Positions 25,683 to 36,930 of a stretch of 64,000 nt of DNA are shown here, piece by piece. Source of the stretch: Sphagnum compactum (Eukaryota > Bryophyta > Sphagnopsida > Sphagnales); the NCBI GenBank assembly GCA_965153455.1, contig OZ234493.1, positions 1,860,001 through 1,924,000 of the forward strand, read 5' to 3'. Both the position numbers and the translations under genes were made by a program. How positions within the stretch are numbered: position 1 is the stretch's first letter; each line of letters begins with the position of its first letter. The notes under the pieces are model-generated. The model made no database searches. It was not told the DNA's origin and worked only from the letters and a program-made list of their open reading frames with translations.

Positions 25683-26205
25683 ATGAGCAAGTAAGAATAC
25701 ATGGACTTAATGCATTATGAAATTAGAATTGAATCAAAATGAGCAAGTAGGAATATATGGATTCAATGGACTGTGAAATTAGAATTGACTCAATAATGAA
25801 GAGATGGGCTTACATGGACTATGGGGATTACAAAAGTGACTCAACAATGAATAGATGGGCTTACATGCATGGACTCATGGGGACTACAAAAGTAACCCAA
25901 CAGTGAGTAGATGGGCTTACATTGATTCATGGGGACAACAAAAGTGATTCAATAATGAGCAAATAGGAATACATGGACTATGAAATTGACTCCATAGTGA
26001 ATACTTGTGGGAAGACATGGACTTGATGGACTATCAAGGTGAATCAGTAGTGAGTTAGTGGATGTTACATGAACTCCATGGACTACAAAAGTGACTTAAC
26101 AATGGGTCAATGGGCATAAGTGGACTCACAAGACTATGTGAATGATTCACTAATGTTTATTTGTGCACATACATGGATTCACACTCAAGTATGACAAAAA
26201 TGGCA
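25683..26205 (+). repeat. Minisatellite, about 52-bp unit, about 10 copies
   Basis: Successive units begin AATGAG or AGTGAG (about 25683, 25738, 25796, 25847, 25903, 25955, 25997, 26050, 26102, 26153). Typical content is AGATGGGCTTACATGGACT, then CATGG-GACTACAAAAGTGA, then CTCAAC. Units vary from 42 to 57 bp. Two subtypes are visible: one with GGAATACATGG/TGAAATTAGAATTGA, one with GGGCTTACATGG/GACTACAAAAGTGA. Open frame 26163-26354 is the decayed end of the array. Confidence 0.8.
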
Positions 26206-26981
26206 TTGACTATAGTAGACTACAATGGACTTTGAATGCACTTCATGAGGCCACAAAAGAGTATGCATGGACCTTACTTACTTATAATAATTATGATTGG
26301 ACCTTCCATGGTCACAACAAGCATGCTGCATGGATTGATATGGATTTATGTTGAAGTGTTTGCTTTCCATCTTGAAAGATGGGAAGTTGCAATTTATTAA
26401 GACATACAAATGGACTCAAAAGGACCATGACTATGACAAGTCACAATGAAGCCAATACACAAGCACCTTAGTTCTAAACTTTGAAATTTTAAAAGGGATT
26501 TAAAGGACTATTATGGTAATTACAAAATTGGTATTTTAAAACATTTATACTAAACTAACTTCCATTAGCAAACACATAACATTGAATCACATTAGACTAT
26601 CTAGAATCTTCAACCATCGATAAAATTGATGTGACTAGACACTTGAATATCATGTTACGTTTGAATCATAATTGAAACATCATAATACTAACATTGTGTT
26701 CCATTGTTTCCTTTTCCTCATTTAAAAAACGCCCACCAATAAGCATGCATCTCCTTCTCACAATAAAAACATTTTACTGAGGTTGAGAAATGAGAAATTG
26801 CACACTAAGAGTGGTAGGCATGCCTGCATGAAGCAAGTTTAGAGCCCAAGCATGATCAAATCCCTTGTGTCAAAATGGACATGGTAAAATCAACACATGA
26901 TAAGGGGAAACTGTTGGAGCATCATAAATCCATAGAATGGCAAAGGTATGGGATTAAGAATTGGATGTTGGCTATCACATT

Positions 26982-27608
26982 TCATACGCTGGACCTATGC
27001 ACAAAGTGCAACTTTCTGCCATTTCCAAACCTCCACCCTTGCAACCACTTGTTTCCATGCTTTTGCTGCCATTGCACTCTTGGCCAAAACCCTACATGCT
27101 CAACTTCTACTATTGCCAACAACCCTTCGAAAGTTTCAACCATGAGGTGATGGGACTCCACTTTGCATTGAATAACCTCTTGTTCGACAAGAGTAGCTCC
27201 TACAATTGTTAATGCCTTTGGGCTATCACCCATACTTTGCAAGTTCAAAACTTTTACTGTTAAGGTTTCCATCTTTGGGCGAAGCCGCAACAACATCACA
27301 TTTGTTGTTTTAATAAGCGCTTCACAATCTTATAGTTGGTTAATAGCCCTTACAAGTTTTGCAACAACATCATCTTTTGCTTTCAAAAGAAATGACATCT
27401 TAGCTTCTGAAGTTGGCATCTCTTTTTCTAGAAAAGAAATAAACTCTTGCCACCCTTTGATTGCCTCAACTTGTAGTTCTTGATAACGATGACCATGGCT
27501 TGAAGGAAGAGGCATGGTGTCGATTTGCATGCCCATGTCCTTCTCTTTTGCTTCTAAATCTACAAAAGCCTCACCACTCAAAGTCAGAAACTTCCCACCT
27601 TCAACCAT
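26982..27608 (-). pseudogene. Orphan ORF, about 200 codons with one in-frame TAA
   Basis: From the ATG at 27608 the frame runs 92 codons, meets one TAA (27330-27332), and continues in the same frame through 105 further codons to 26982. The product is helix-prone and charged near the start (KGWQEFISFLEKEMPTSEAK), then LVRAINQL before the stop and METLTVKVLNLQSMGDSPKA after it, ending in a Trp/Gly/basic tail. There is no membrane segment, signal peptide or known motif. Its G+C and codon mix are richer than its surroundings. I do not recognise the family; a retroelement-linked extra ORF or a captured host fragment are both possible, since a gag remnant lies 0.8 kb upstream on the same strand. 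Confidence 0.45.
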
Positions 27609-28080
27609 TTTAATTCCTTTAGCTCCCTCTAGATATTACAACCTCCTTAGTTGCTATCGAATCGTCCACCCAACAAATACCGCCCAATTAATTGGTTAAC
27701 CTTTCCTTTGACAGACAATGCCTCGCGTTTCAACCTTGTTGATCATGCATGTGTGCGGCACCTGAGTTCTCTTATGTGTGACCATTCCCAAACTTTCTAC
27801 CTCAACTATAATCTTTGCATTATTAGACCAAGTATAATGATAGTTGTTTTTATTGATAAAAGGCCCGAAGCTTCTCCCCCCTAATTTGACCCCCCTAATC
27901 CTAGCCCAACATTGTCCAATAGGTCTCTTTTGGACATCTAGGGACTAGAACATTTGCCAGATTTGAGCTACCTCATAATGCATACACCCCTCATTTTACA
28001 TCATTTGGATGGTATCGGTAAATGTTCAACGAAGTTGTTTTTCTTCATCTTAGTCTACATGTTGTCGTGCCTTCAAAGGT

Positions 28081-29092
28081 TCATGCTCCTTGAACACCTA
28101 TGCTTATGGTACAGAATGACTCTGAATTAACACTACAACAACCATGTTGAAGTATCACTTGTATTTCATATTTCCTTAGGACATCCATAGATTTATGATC
28201 GATTTGATTACAGAATAGAAATGGATACCTAATTGTTACATGTGCCAGTTTAATTAATTGAACTACTATTCTTACTACAAGAATTACAAAAAATTTAGGT
28301 ACTTCTTTCTTTTTTGCCAACAAGTTTTTATATTATAACCTCTCATATTACAATTGGTACAATATTGATTATTACCAGTATAATCTATGCTATTTGTTCA
28401 AGCTCCATTCTGATTTTGTGAAGTGGAAAAAAAAGAATTATAGCCTTCCAATTTGCTTTCCTCATGTAGATCACAATAGCTTTGTTATATTTGATTAAGG
28501 CCTCATGTTTCATTCCAACTGTTGAAAGTTGGATGTAAGGATGTAGACTTGTTTGGAAAACAATGGTCAAGTACATATATGTAACCTTAATATGTAAGCA
28601 ATTAACCAAGTTAAAGATTCGTTAATAATAAACTTTGACATTTTTTTAATTTTTGCTTGATACTATGTAGTTTCAAGTAGATTTGGTCATCATTTTTTTC
28701 TGTTCTATAATGTTTATAGAAAGCTTGCTCCAATTTTGCAAAAGTATAATTAAGATGATCTTGCAAAAAATATTTCCCCACTTAAATATATTATTTTGAA
28801 GAGTGAAGCCAAAAAAATTAATGATGTCTTCATTAACTATTTCTCCATTAGCCTTGATCAATTTCTTAAACACACAAATGTGAGCATCAAGATATGTATC
28901 TTTAACATATGTCAAATACAACAAATGTTTCCTTGTTGGGGGTGTTATTGGTGCAACGTATTGTGGATACCATGGTGGCACAAATGTACCCCATCCTGAA
29001 TTAGGTATAGACCAATCTCCATTAGGTTGTTTTTGTGGCACAACTCCACCTCCTAAATCTGCTGGTGGTGAACTTGGTATTTCCTCGACCAA
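28081..29092 (-). pseudogene. Decayed gypsy-type gag
   Basis: On the minus strand the frame from 29092 reads a Pro-rich region (SSPPADLGGGV, WYPQYVAPITPP) and then DAHICVFKKLIKANGE followed by DIINFFGFTLQNN. This is the pattern of plant retrotransposon gag proteins in which a Trp/Phe-rich capsid helix bundle follows a Pro-rich leader. After frameshifts, NCLHIKVTYMYLTIVF and STVGMKHEALIKYNKA (28385-28609) continue the capsid, and CNQIDHKSMD (about 28170) looks like the ruin of a zinc knuckle. No polymerase region is recognised downstream. Plus-strand frames here (28796-28999, 29035-29400) are shadows. Confidence 0.6.
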
Positions 29093-29528
29093 CTCCTCCA
29101 GTTGAAATTCTTGTTATTATTTGTTGTGTTACGATCAATGTTTGTGTGGCGACTAAAACAAAAATAGTCACATGTACTTGGGTGGTCTATGCCATCGATG
29201 GACATACACCTTCCAGCATACCAGGATACATTATTGGATTCCACATTAGCATTAATGAATTAAACATTGGATTTGTGCCCATTGGCATCATTGGTGTTCC
29301 CATCAGGAAACCAAAAGGTTTTGATCCATACCAATATGGAGGTATAATGATCAGAGTTTGTGGTTGTTTAAGCCCTTATGTTATCCTCAAGCGTTTCTAA
29401 GCTCTTGGATTAACAATCAATAAAACCATAGAGTTCATAATCATAGGTGTTTCAAATCTTTATATCTGTGGTTGAATTTGTGGGCTTTTTATTAAATAAT
29501 TCCTTTGGGTATTTTGAATAGAATTTCA

Positions 29529-29897
29529 CTATTCATCGATCGTTTGTTGTCGAACCAAAAAATGAAACAAATGACAATTGCAAATAGTATGTGCATTTGT
29601 ATGACACAACTTATGGGCAAATCCATTTGTTTGCATTGGTACAACTTGTGGATTGTTCAAACATTTTCCTTGAAGTCCACACTGTGCATTTTGTACAACA
29701 TTCCCTTGTTGATCTTGGTTCATTTGTGCATTTTCCAGAACAATCGATCCATTAACATTATTTTGTTGTTTATTCATGGTTTGTACACTAATACTTTTAC
29801 CATAAGTTTCTAGTCCATGTTCATGAGAACCCATGGTTCCACCTGTATGAACTAGATTTTGTAAATGATTGATGGATTGCCGTAGTCCATCATTCAC
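29529..29897 (-). pseudogene. Gln/Asn-rich leader of the gag remnant
   Basis: A 122-codon minus frame is rich in Asn and Gln (NKQQNNVNGSIVLENAQMNQ) and lies just upstream of the gag core on the same strand. Low-complexity leaders of this kind precede the capsid in many plant retroelement gag proteins, so I take it as the 5' end of the same remnant. No domain is visible, and the join to the capsid part is broken by stops. Confidence 0.4.
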
Positions 29898-30049
29898 AAT
29901 TGGATTTTACAATTTGACCTTAATAACATCTTCTTTATTAAAAACATCTTTTGATGAATTCAACATATTTCAACACCTCCAAGTCTTCAATGTGGGTTTT
30001 GCATTTTTTCCTACGCTGCAATTTCATTCGAATTCATCCTTTATTTAGT

Positions 30050-31300
30050 ATGAACTATGGTCACTTGTGAATTAAAGCTTGCTTTTCTGGTGATCCTATC
30101 AATAAGCACCGTTCATAATTATCAATATTGTTTCCATTTTTATTTTGATTACTTTGATCAATTTGTTTTTGTAAACTCCTTGTAACCACTATAAACATTT
30201 CTATTTCCTATTATACACTTGGTTTTTTAACACAAATTTGTAAAGATAATAGCCTTTCAAAAGTTAAATGATTATAGATTAATTATAGATTAAATGATTT
30301 TCTTCAAATTTTTCCTATTAAGATAAATTATCAAATCTATCACTTTCAAAATTTTTAAAAAATTGAACGACTAATTTTCAATTTTAAATTTGTCAAGAAT
30401 TCTTCTAAAATTTTTCCATGGAATGGTCACCAAAAATGGAAAAGGAAAATTTGACAATTACAATTCCTTTTAATGCTTCAATTAAAATCATTCTTCTACT
30501 ATTCTTTTTCTATGATCTATAGTATTTAATCACATATTATTTTAATCTATGTAAGCAAAAAACATATTTTATATCTCCAAATAATTTTTTTGGGAAAGAA
30601 CTCAAGAAAATACTTAAATACTCATTATAATTTACATGGTATTTTGTCCTTATATACAAGAAAAAAATTCAAAAGTTATGACCAGCTAAAGTAACCATTA
30701 AAATGTTACTAATAAAAATAACTGATAAAATGTAACTAGTAAAGTCATTCACAAATCAAACAACCATGTAACTATAGATCTAACAACTATATATAACTAC
30801 AAATTTACAAATCACCCATTAATAAAGGCTTTTAATTTGGCCATCTAAGATGAAGTAAATTAATTTAACCGAGTATAGCCAAAATAATTTAATTCAATAT
30901 TAAATGTCCCAAATAAACTTGGGCTTTACATTGTTTTACAATCCCAATGATGATCACCTTTCCCTCCTTTTCTTATGTTTTCATATGATTTCCAATAGTT
31001 CATCATTATTTGTGTCAATTTCAAAAAACAAACAAATGAATTTACATAAACATCATGAAAAAGGTACATGTTAATGTGTCTTTTCAACATGTATCCATGT
31101 TGGTGGTAAGGGGAAAAGAGTGAAGTAGGTATTAGTTTTGGTTATTAATGGTGGAAAAAGGGAAAGTTTTGGAAACATGGAATCAACATTTGAGTGATGA
31201 AACATTGAGGTCCTATTTATGTCCTATTTAAATTGATTTCAATTATAGTTATCACTTTAGAATAAAAAAGATGAATTTTAGGTTTTGCCTAGGCTATGCT
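30050..31300. other. AT-rich stretch without genes
   Basis: No frame longer than 60 codons, repeat border or RNA gene is seen. Confidence 0.45.
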
Positions 31301-31329
31301 TAACAATAGTGTAGGTTATGTTAAAATAA

Positions 31330-33130
31330 CCATGAAAAAATATAAGTTTTGCTAATAAGTGGATGTTTAATTAGAAAAAATAGAGGTTTTGTTCATATAT
31401 ATAAATATATCGTTAAAAATGTAAAGGTTTTGTTAAGACATATGGTTTAGTTATGAAATATAAAGGTTTTGCTAAAAATAAAGGTTTATCCATGACATAA
31501 TAACAATTTGCAAAGAAGTAAAGATTAACATTAACAAAAGATCATAAAGGTTTAACCACTTGAAGATATAGAAGTTTTGTTGAAAGGTAGATGTTTAACC
31601 AATAAGAAATTAAGGTCTTGCCAAATGGTAGAAGTTTAGCCATGAAGTCACAATTGTCAAAACTGATGTGATGCACCAAAATTGTGTCTATTTATCTTTT
31701 TGCATCCAATTAGATGGACACATTTGGATGCCAACCATTTCTTTTGGTGATTGAAATTTCTTGGTCGTCCAATTTTCTTGTCCATACAATGGGTAATTAA
31801 AAAAACTTGGTCACCAACTTTCGATCGTTAAATCAAACGACTGAATTTTTTTAGGCCTACCCAAAAAAATTTGGGAGCTTTCAAAAAACTTTAGTTGTCT
31901 AATTGATAGTGACCATTGAATTGATGACCGAAAAAAAATTGTCACTGCCCAAAAAAATTCGGTCACTACCTAAAATTTTTGGGCAATGATCAAAGAATTT
32001 GGTTGCCAATTTTTGATTGCCTTTAGTCACCAAACCGGGTGACCAAAAACTTGGTGACCAAATTTTCTGAATAATGCCCAAAACCTACCAAAAATTTCTA
32101 GCCATTCGATGGACCGTGGTTTAATTTCCACCATTGATCTAGTAATTGAAAATTTTCAATTCTTGCCCAAAAAATTGTCATTGTTTGAAAAAAATTTCAC
32201 CACCCGAATTTGTTTAAATCACCATAAGGTTTAGGGTGATTGAATGATAGGATTTGCGATTGCCATTAATTGTATTTCGAGTAGCCTAACCTTGTTTTGA
32301 CCTAGGTTGACCTTAAGTTGACCTAAACTGACCCTATACTAACATGACGTAAGTTTACTTTTGCATCCAAATGCGTTTGTCATGTTGTGATGAACACACA
32401 AACACGGTGACAACCCTTCATGAAGTAAAGCAATTTTGTTAAAAGGAAGAGGTTTAGTCATGAAGTAGAAAGGTTTTGTCAAGAAGTTAAACTTTAGTAA
32501 TGAAGAAAAGAGGTTTTGTTAAAAGGTAGAATTCAAATAAAAAATATATAGGGTTGCCCAATAGGTAGAACTTTAGCAATGAAATAAAAATATATTGCCA
32601 AGAGATAAAGGTTTAACCATGAATTAAAGAGGTCTTGCCAAAAGGTAGAGCGTTAGTCGCACAAATAAAAAGTTTTTGTCAAAAGGTAAAAGTTTAACCA
32701 AGAAGTTGAAAGGTTTTTGAAAGAGGTGAGGATTAGCCAATAAGTAAAGAGGTTTTGCCAATGGGTAAAGGGTTAGGTTGTGCCAAGAGATAAAAGTTTA
32801 TCCATGGAGTAAAAATGTTTTGCCAAAAGGTAAAGGTTTAACCAATAAGTATACATGTTTTGATAGGAGGTAGAGGTTTATCCATGAAGGAAAGAGGTTT
32901 GCCAAGAGATAGAGGTTTAGTCAAAAAATAAAAAGGTTTTGCCAAAAGGTAGAGTTTTAACCATGAAATAAAAAGTTTTTCCAAAAGGTAAAGAGGTAGA
33001 AGTTTAGCCATGAAGTAGAAAGGTTTTGCCCAAAGGTAGAGGTTTAGCATGAAATAGAATGGTCTTGCCAAGAGATAAAGGTTAAACCATGAAGGAAACA
33101 AGTTTTGCCAATAGATAGAGGTTTTTTCAT
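31330..33130 (+). repeat. Tandem array A, about 40-bp unit, degenerate
   Basis: Units of the form AGGTTTTGCCAAAAGGTAGA then GGTTTAGCCATGAAGTAAAA repeat nearly without break from about 32420 to 33120 (roughly 18 copies). They recur more loosely at 31330-31650. The gap (31650-32400) holds a different patch rich in GGTCACC, CCGAAAAA and TTTGGTC words. Substitutions and 1-8 bp indels are frequent, so the array is old. Minus frame 32838-33206 (Leu/Phe/Lys-rich) is a by-product of the unit. Confidence 0.8.
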
Positions 33131-33169
33131 AAATTGTATAGTTTCTTTGGTACATTGGTTGCCATGTTT

Positions 33170-33770
33170 TTTCATAGGCATTTTGGGGTTTTTTGAAGTT
33201 GCCCAAGCTTTTCCATAAGCATCATGGGGTTTTATTTAAGTCGCCCAAGCTTTTTGGTAAGCATCTTGGGTTTTCCTTAAGTTGCCTAAGCTTTTTCATA
33301 GGTATTTTGGGATTTCCTAGGTTGTTCAAGCTTTTTAACATGTTTGGGTTTTTTCTTAGCTACAGAGGCTTTTTCACAAGGTGTTTGGGCTTTTTTCTAA
33401 GGTGACTAGGCTTTTTCTTAGTTTTAAAAAGCTTTTTATAGGTTGCCTAGACATTTTCCCAAGTTATTTGGGCATTTTCCTAGGGTGCTTAAGCTTCTTC
33501 AAAGTTTATTTAACTTTTTTCATAGGTTGCCTAGGCTCTTTCCTAGGGTGCTTAGGCTTTTTTAACATGTTGCTTGAGTTTTTTCCTTGGGTACCTACCC
33601 AATATTAGAGTTCCCTAAACCTTTTTCATAGGATGCATGGGTTTTCTAATAGGTTGAGTAGGTTCACACTAATGTTCCTAAGGTTTTTTGTAAGCTTCAT
33701 GGGTATTTTCTTAGGCCTTTGTTTAGGCATTTCCATAGGTTGCTTGGTGAGTTCCTAGGCTACATTTTGC
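33170..33770 (+). repeat. Tandem array B, about 41-bp unit
   Basis: Units contain GTTGCCTAAGCTTTTTCATA and then GGTATTTTGGGTTTTCCTTA, with variants. About a dozen copies follow array A with only about 40 bp between. The open frames 33193-33405 and 33381-33608 encode Phe/Leu/Gly repeats that mirror the unit and are not taken as genes. Confidence 0.75.
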
Positions 33771-33799
33771 TATTGGGAGGCTAAGGCTCTTTCCCCCTA

Positions 33800-34340
33800 G
33801 GCTACATATAGGCTTCCCATTTAGCAAAGGCTTTTGAACATAGCATGACCCTTTTGCTTCTTGGGCCATTGGACTTTCTTAACATATGTAGGTGGTTTAA
33901 GCTTCTTGGGCATGGGCCTGGGTTTCTTGGACTAGGAATGGGCTTGTTTAGATTTTTATGGTGAGGCCTAGTCTCCTTGGACACAGGGTCAAGGTGATTC
34001 CTCCCTCCTTGGCATGGGCTTCTTGAACAAGAAATGGACTTGTTTAAGTCTTTTTGGTGCAGTCCCATGCTTTTTGAACATAGGGTCAAGGCAATTGAGG
34101 CTTCTTAAGTGTGGGCTTGGGCTTCTTTAATTGAAGAGGGGTTTGTTCAAGTCTTTTGGTGAGATCTCAAGCTTCTTGAACATGGGGTTGGGCTTTTTAA
34201 ACATAGGCCATTGTCCCCAAGCTCTTGGATAGGAGGATGAGTAACCAAGAATCTCTTTAACTCAAGAGGCTCATTGCTTCTTGATAAGAGGCTATGTCAA
34301 TTCTAGCACTCTACACTTGGGCTGGAACTTTTTAAACATT
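33800..34340 (+). repeat. Tandem array C, about 100-115-bp unit
   Basis: Three units are readable, starting near 33940, 34024 and 34130, each with GAA/AAT-GGGCTTGTTTAAGTCTT, then GGTG-AG and AAGC/ATGC, then CTTCTTGAACATAGGGTCAA. Between them GGGCTTGGGCTTCTT variants recur. The array directly follows array B. The minus frame 33802-34089 is a by-product. Confidence 0.65.
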
Positions 34341-35368
34341 TGCGTCAAGGTGGCCCAAACCTCTTGGGTACGGGCTCACGCTTCTTGGACATTAACACGG
34401 GCTATTCCAGGTTCAATGAAAATCATAGCCTTATTCTAATCATAAGCATGGCCTTCTTGGATAGGGGCCTAAGCTCCTTGAACACATGCCATTTGCAACA
34501 CACTACCAAGTAAAAAACCCTTATGAAACAAGGAGCGTTTGAGATCACCTAGCATATTGTTATGTATGCTCCCAAGGATTTTGGGATTCCAAATACTTGA
34601 TGAGATATTCCACTCTTGGTTAACTAGTTAATTGTTGGTTTTTGATCTGGGTTATTAAGAACCAGATTGGAGTCAACGAGTCTGATTTTCAAAACCAAAA
34701 CCTGAATTTAAAATTTAAAAAAAAAAAAAAAAAAAGAACCCAGACCCAAAACTAGATTGTGGATTTCATTTACATGTGAGAACCAAAACTGAGATAGTTT
34801 TAATTCATTTTTTTGAACCAAAACCGGAGGTTCTTCATGAGGGTAAAGTAGCGACCAAACACTGGTTTTAACTAGTGTGATTGGGTAGTTATCAAAAACA
34901 GGAACAGAGACACCCTTACAATTATCAAGGTGATTGATTCTTAAGGTTCATAACTGCCGATTCTCAAAAATCAAAGAACTGAAATCCAGAAATGTTACCA
35001 CAATTTTCCAAAATGGGATTTTTTTTTTCCAAAAATCAGATAACCACTGGTTCTTTCCTGATCCTTTTGCATAAAAAATTGCCAATTCTTTGAGGTTTCT
35101 GAAGCAACCCAAACCTTCGGTTCTCTAATTCTGAAATATTGATTAAAGAAAACCAGAATCGACCATAATTCACAAAATCAAATACCCATCCACCACTACT
35201 GGTTTTAAGCTTTTAAACCAATTCACTTGGAACACAAACAGTCTGCCTAGCAAGCAGCACCACCTCAAGAGTGTCTCTCCCACAGTGCCCATCTCAGTGG
35301 AGCATGGCAATGATTCAATGTCATTGCTGAATTTGACAAAACAATCCCTCAGGCAACCTGCATATTTA
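34340..35368. other. Non-coding; ACCGGTT/GGTTCTT-rich patch and poly-A
   Basis: A run of about 20 A residues lies near 34712-34735. Around it, words such as AACCAAAACCGG, ACTGGTTCTT and AACCAGA repeat in both orientations. A similar mix, including CCAAACACCAGTTTTAACC, occurs at 57640-57860. This suggests shared dispersed elements, but I could not set borders. Confidence 0.35.
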
Positions 35369-35589
35369 AGGTCCATTCACACTTGGGTGTTAGGGACTCC
35401 AGTGTTGAGTCCCTTCTCACCATCCTAGTCATTTAAGACTTAACTGACTTATCATGAAGAAATTTTTTATGTTAAACTAACATTCACTTGACATTAAGCT
35501 ATCCCCCATTTAACATTGGGTTCCACCTAGGATGCCACCTAGATTTACATTTAACATTGATTTAACATCAAGTGTGAATGCACGCACCA
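35369..35589. mobile_element. MITE copy 2, about 221 bp
   Basis: This is the same element as at 12703-12909, in the same orientation. It begins AGGTCCATTCACACTTGGGT and ends in the reverse complement of GTGCATTCACACTTGATGTT. The internal words match the first copy (CCACCTAGATTT, GATGCCACC, TTAACATTG). Flanks are TTA on the left and TAA on the right, consistent with an aged TWA-type 3-bp duplication. Confidence 0.7.
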
Positions 35590-36844
35590 TAAGTTAGCCA
35601 GGAAAAAACAAAGGAAAAGAAGTTGGTGTAAATTCAGATTGGAAAACCACCCAATCATGCAGCCTGTAAGTTACAATGTAAGCTCTTTTGTCACAATGTG
35701 AGAAGTGATAACCCAAAGACTATGCAATATAATATCAGTTCTTCTCTCCTTGTACTTGAGCAGGAGAAGAGATCAATCAAGGATCTGAAGTAGGTCCTAC
35801 CTCTTCCAGGAACTGCCTAAGCCTGAATGGCACCTCAGTCAATAATGTTTTTAAAAAAATTCTGGCCAATTAGCTTTTCAAAGTAGTGAAAACACATGAG
35901 TGTCCTTCGGGTTTTCTAATAGCCAAAATTTCAAAATAAATAAATAAATAAATAAAATCCATATGAAGTTCCAGTAGGTAGCCAGAAATATAGAAAGATG
36001 ATTTAATTTTGAGCACTTTCATTTTTTTAAAAAAGCCAGATTTGGATAAATTAGCTTTTGGATGATGAGCACCACTTCAGTGACATCAAATAATTGGAAA
36101 AGGAAACACTGGGTTCCTGGAAGAAGTAGGGTCCTACCATGTACACCAGCAATTAATGATCTGGAAGCAAAAGAGAAGAGCTTTGATGCTACCCAGAACT
36201 GGCATGACTAGGCCAGGCCCGTGTACATGAGAGCAAACTTGCTTATAAGTACTTATAAAGGCCATCTACCAACTGGGTAGTCGCCCATCATTGGACTTGT
36301 ACTCAAGAGTCATGGACGACTAGTCCTTCATGGCCCCCACAAAACCCCAATTGCTTGATGAGACAAGAGACCACCAAATGGTCGATTGTGCTTCCAAATA
36401 CAGACAGATCCAGTTGTGAATCATACAAGGCCCTTTGGACTTGTCTAACCATAGCAATGTAAGGAGTGGTGGATCTGCTTGCTACCTGGACTGGACCCCA
36501 GCAACACCAGCAAATCGCGGCAGCAAAAAACTATGATGTCCATAAGCCTTCAACTTTAAACCTCAAACCCTAAAGCCGTAAACCCTAAAAGCCTGTCTGA
36601 AAGTGCAGGTTTTCTAGGATCTGCAATGATATTTTCAAGCACATCAATGAGGTTCAGACGTGAATTATGTTCAGCTCAAGAGCTCGAACTTTGTGAGATT
36701 TTGTCCATACTAGATTTTGAAGCTTAGTGTGAAGCTTTGTATGACATTACATTATTGTTGCTAAATTAATCTTTTTACCAAGTTATCATTTATAATTTGG
36801 ATGTATATCCATGACTTAATAAGTTGAGTACTTACCAAAGAAAT

Positions 36845-36930
36845 AGTTGCCTACCAATTGTAACAATCAAAACAACCTAGTTATTTAATACTTGTGATGT
36901 TTAAACTAATCTTGTACCACTAGATTGTCT
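36845..36930 (+). repeat. Dispersed repeat, copy 1 (other copy 52690-52760)
   Basis: TTGTAACAATCAAAACAACC, then TAGTTATTTAAT, GATGTTTAAACTAATCTTGT recur at 52690-52760 with few changes and in the same orientation. Confidence 0.65.

Noticed and set aside
33193-33608. Phe/Leu/Gly repeat proteins
   Set aside because: Direct translation of the 41-bp tandem unit with no start context or conservation; a hydrophobic pattern is forced by the T-rich repeat.
36562-36590. Interstitial telomere repeat
   Set aside because: Only two AAACCCTAAA-like words, interrupted; far too few, although a TERT relict is in the window.
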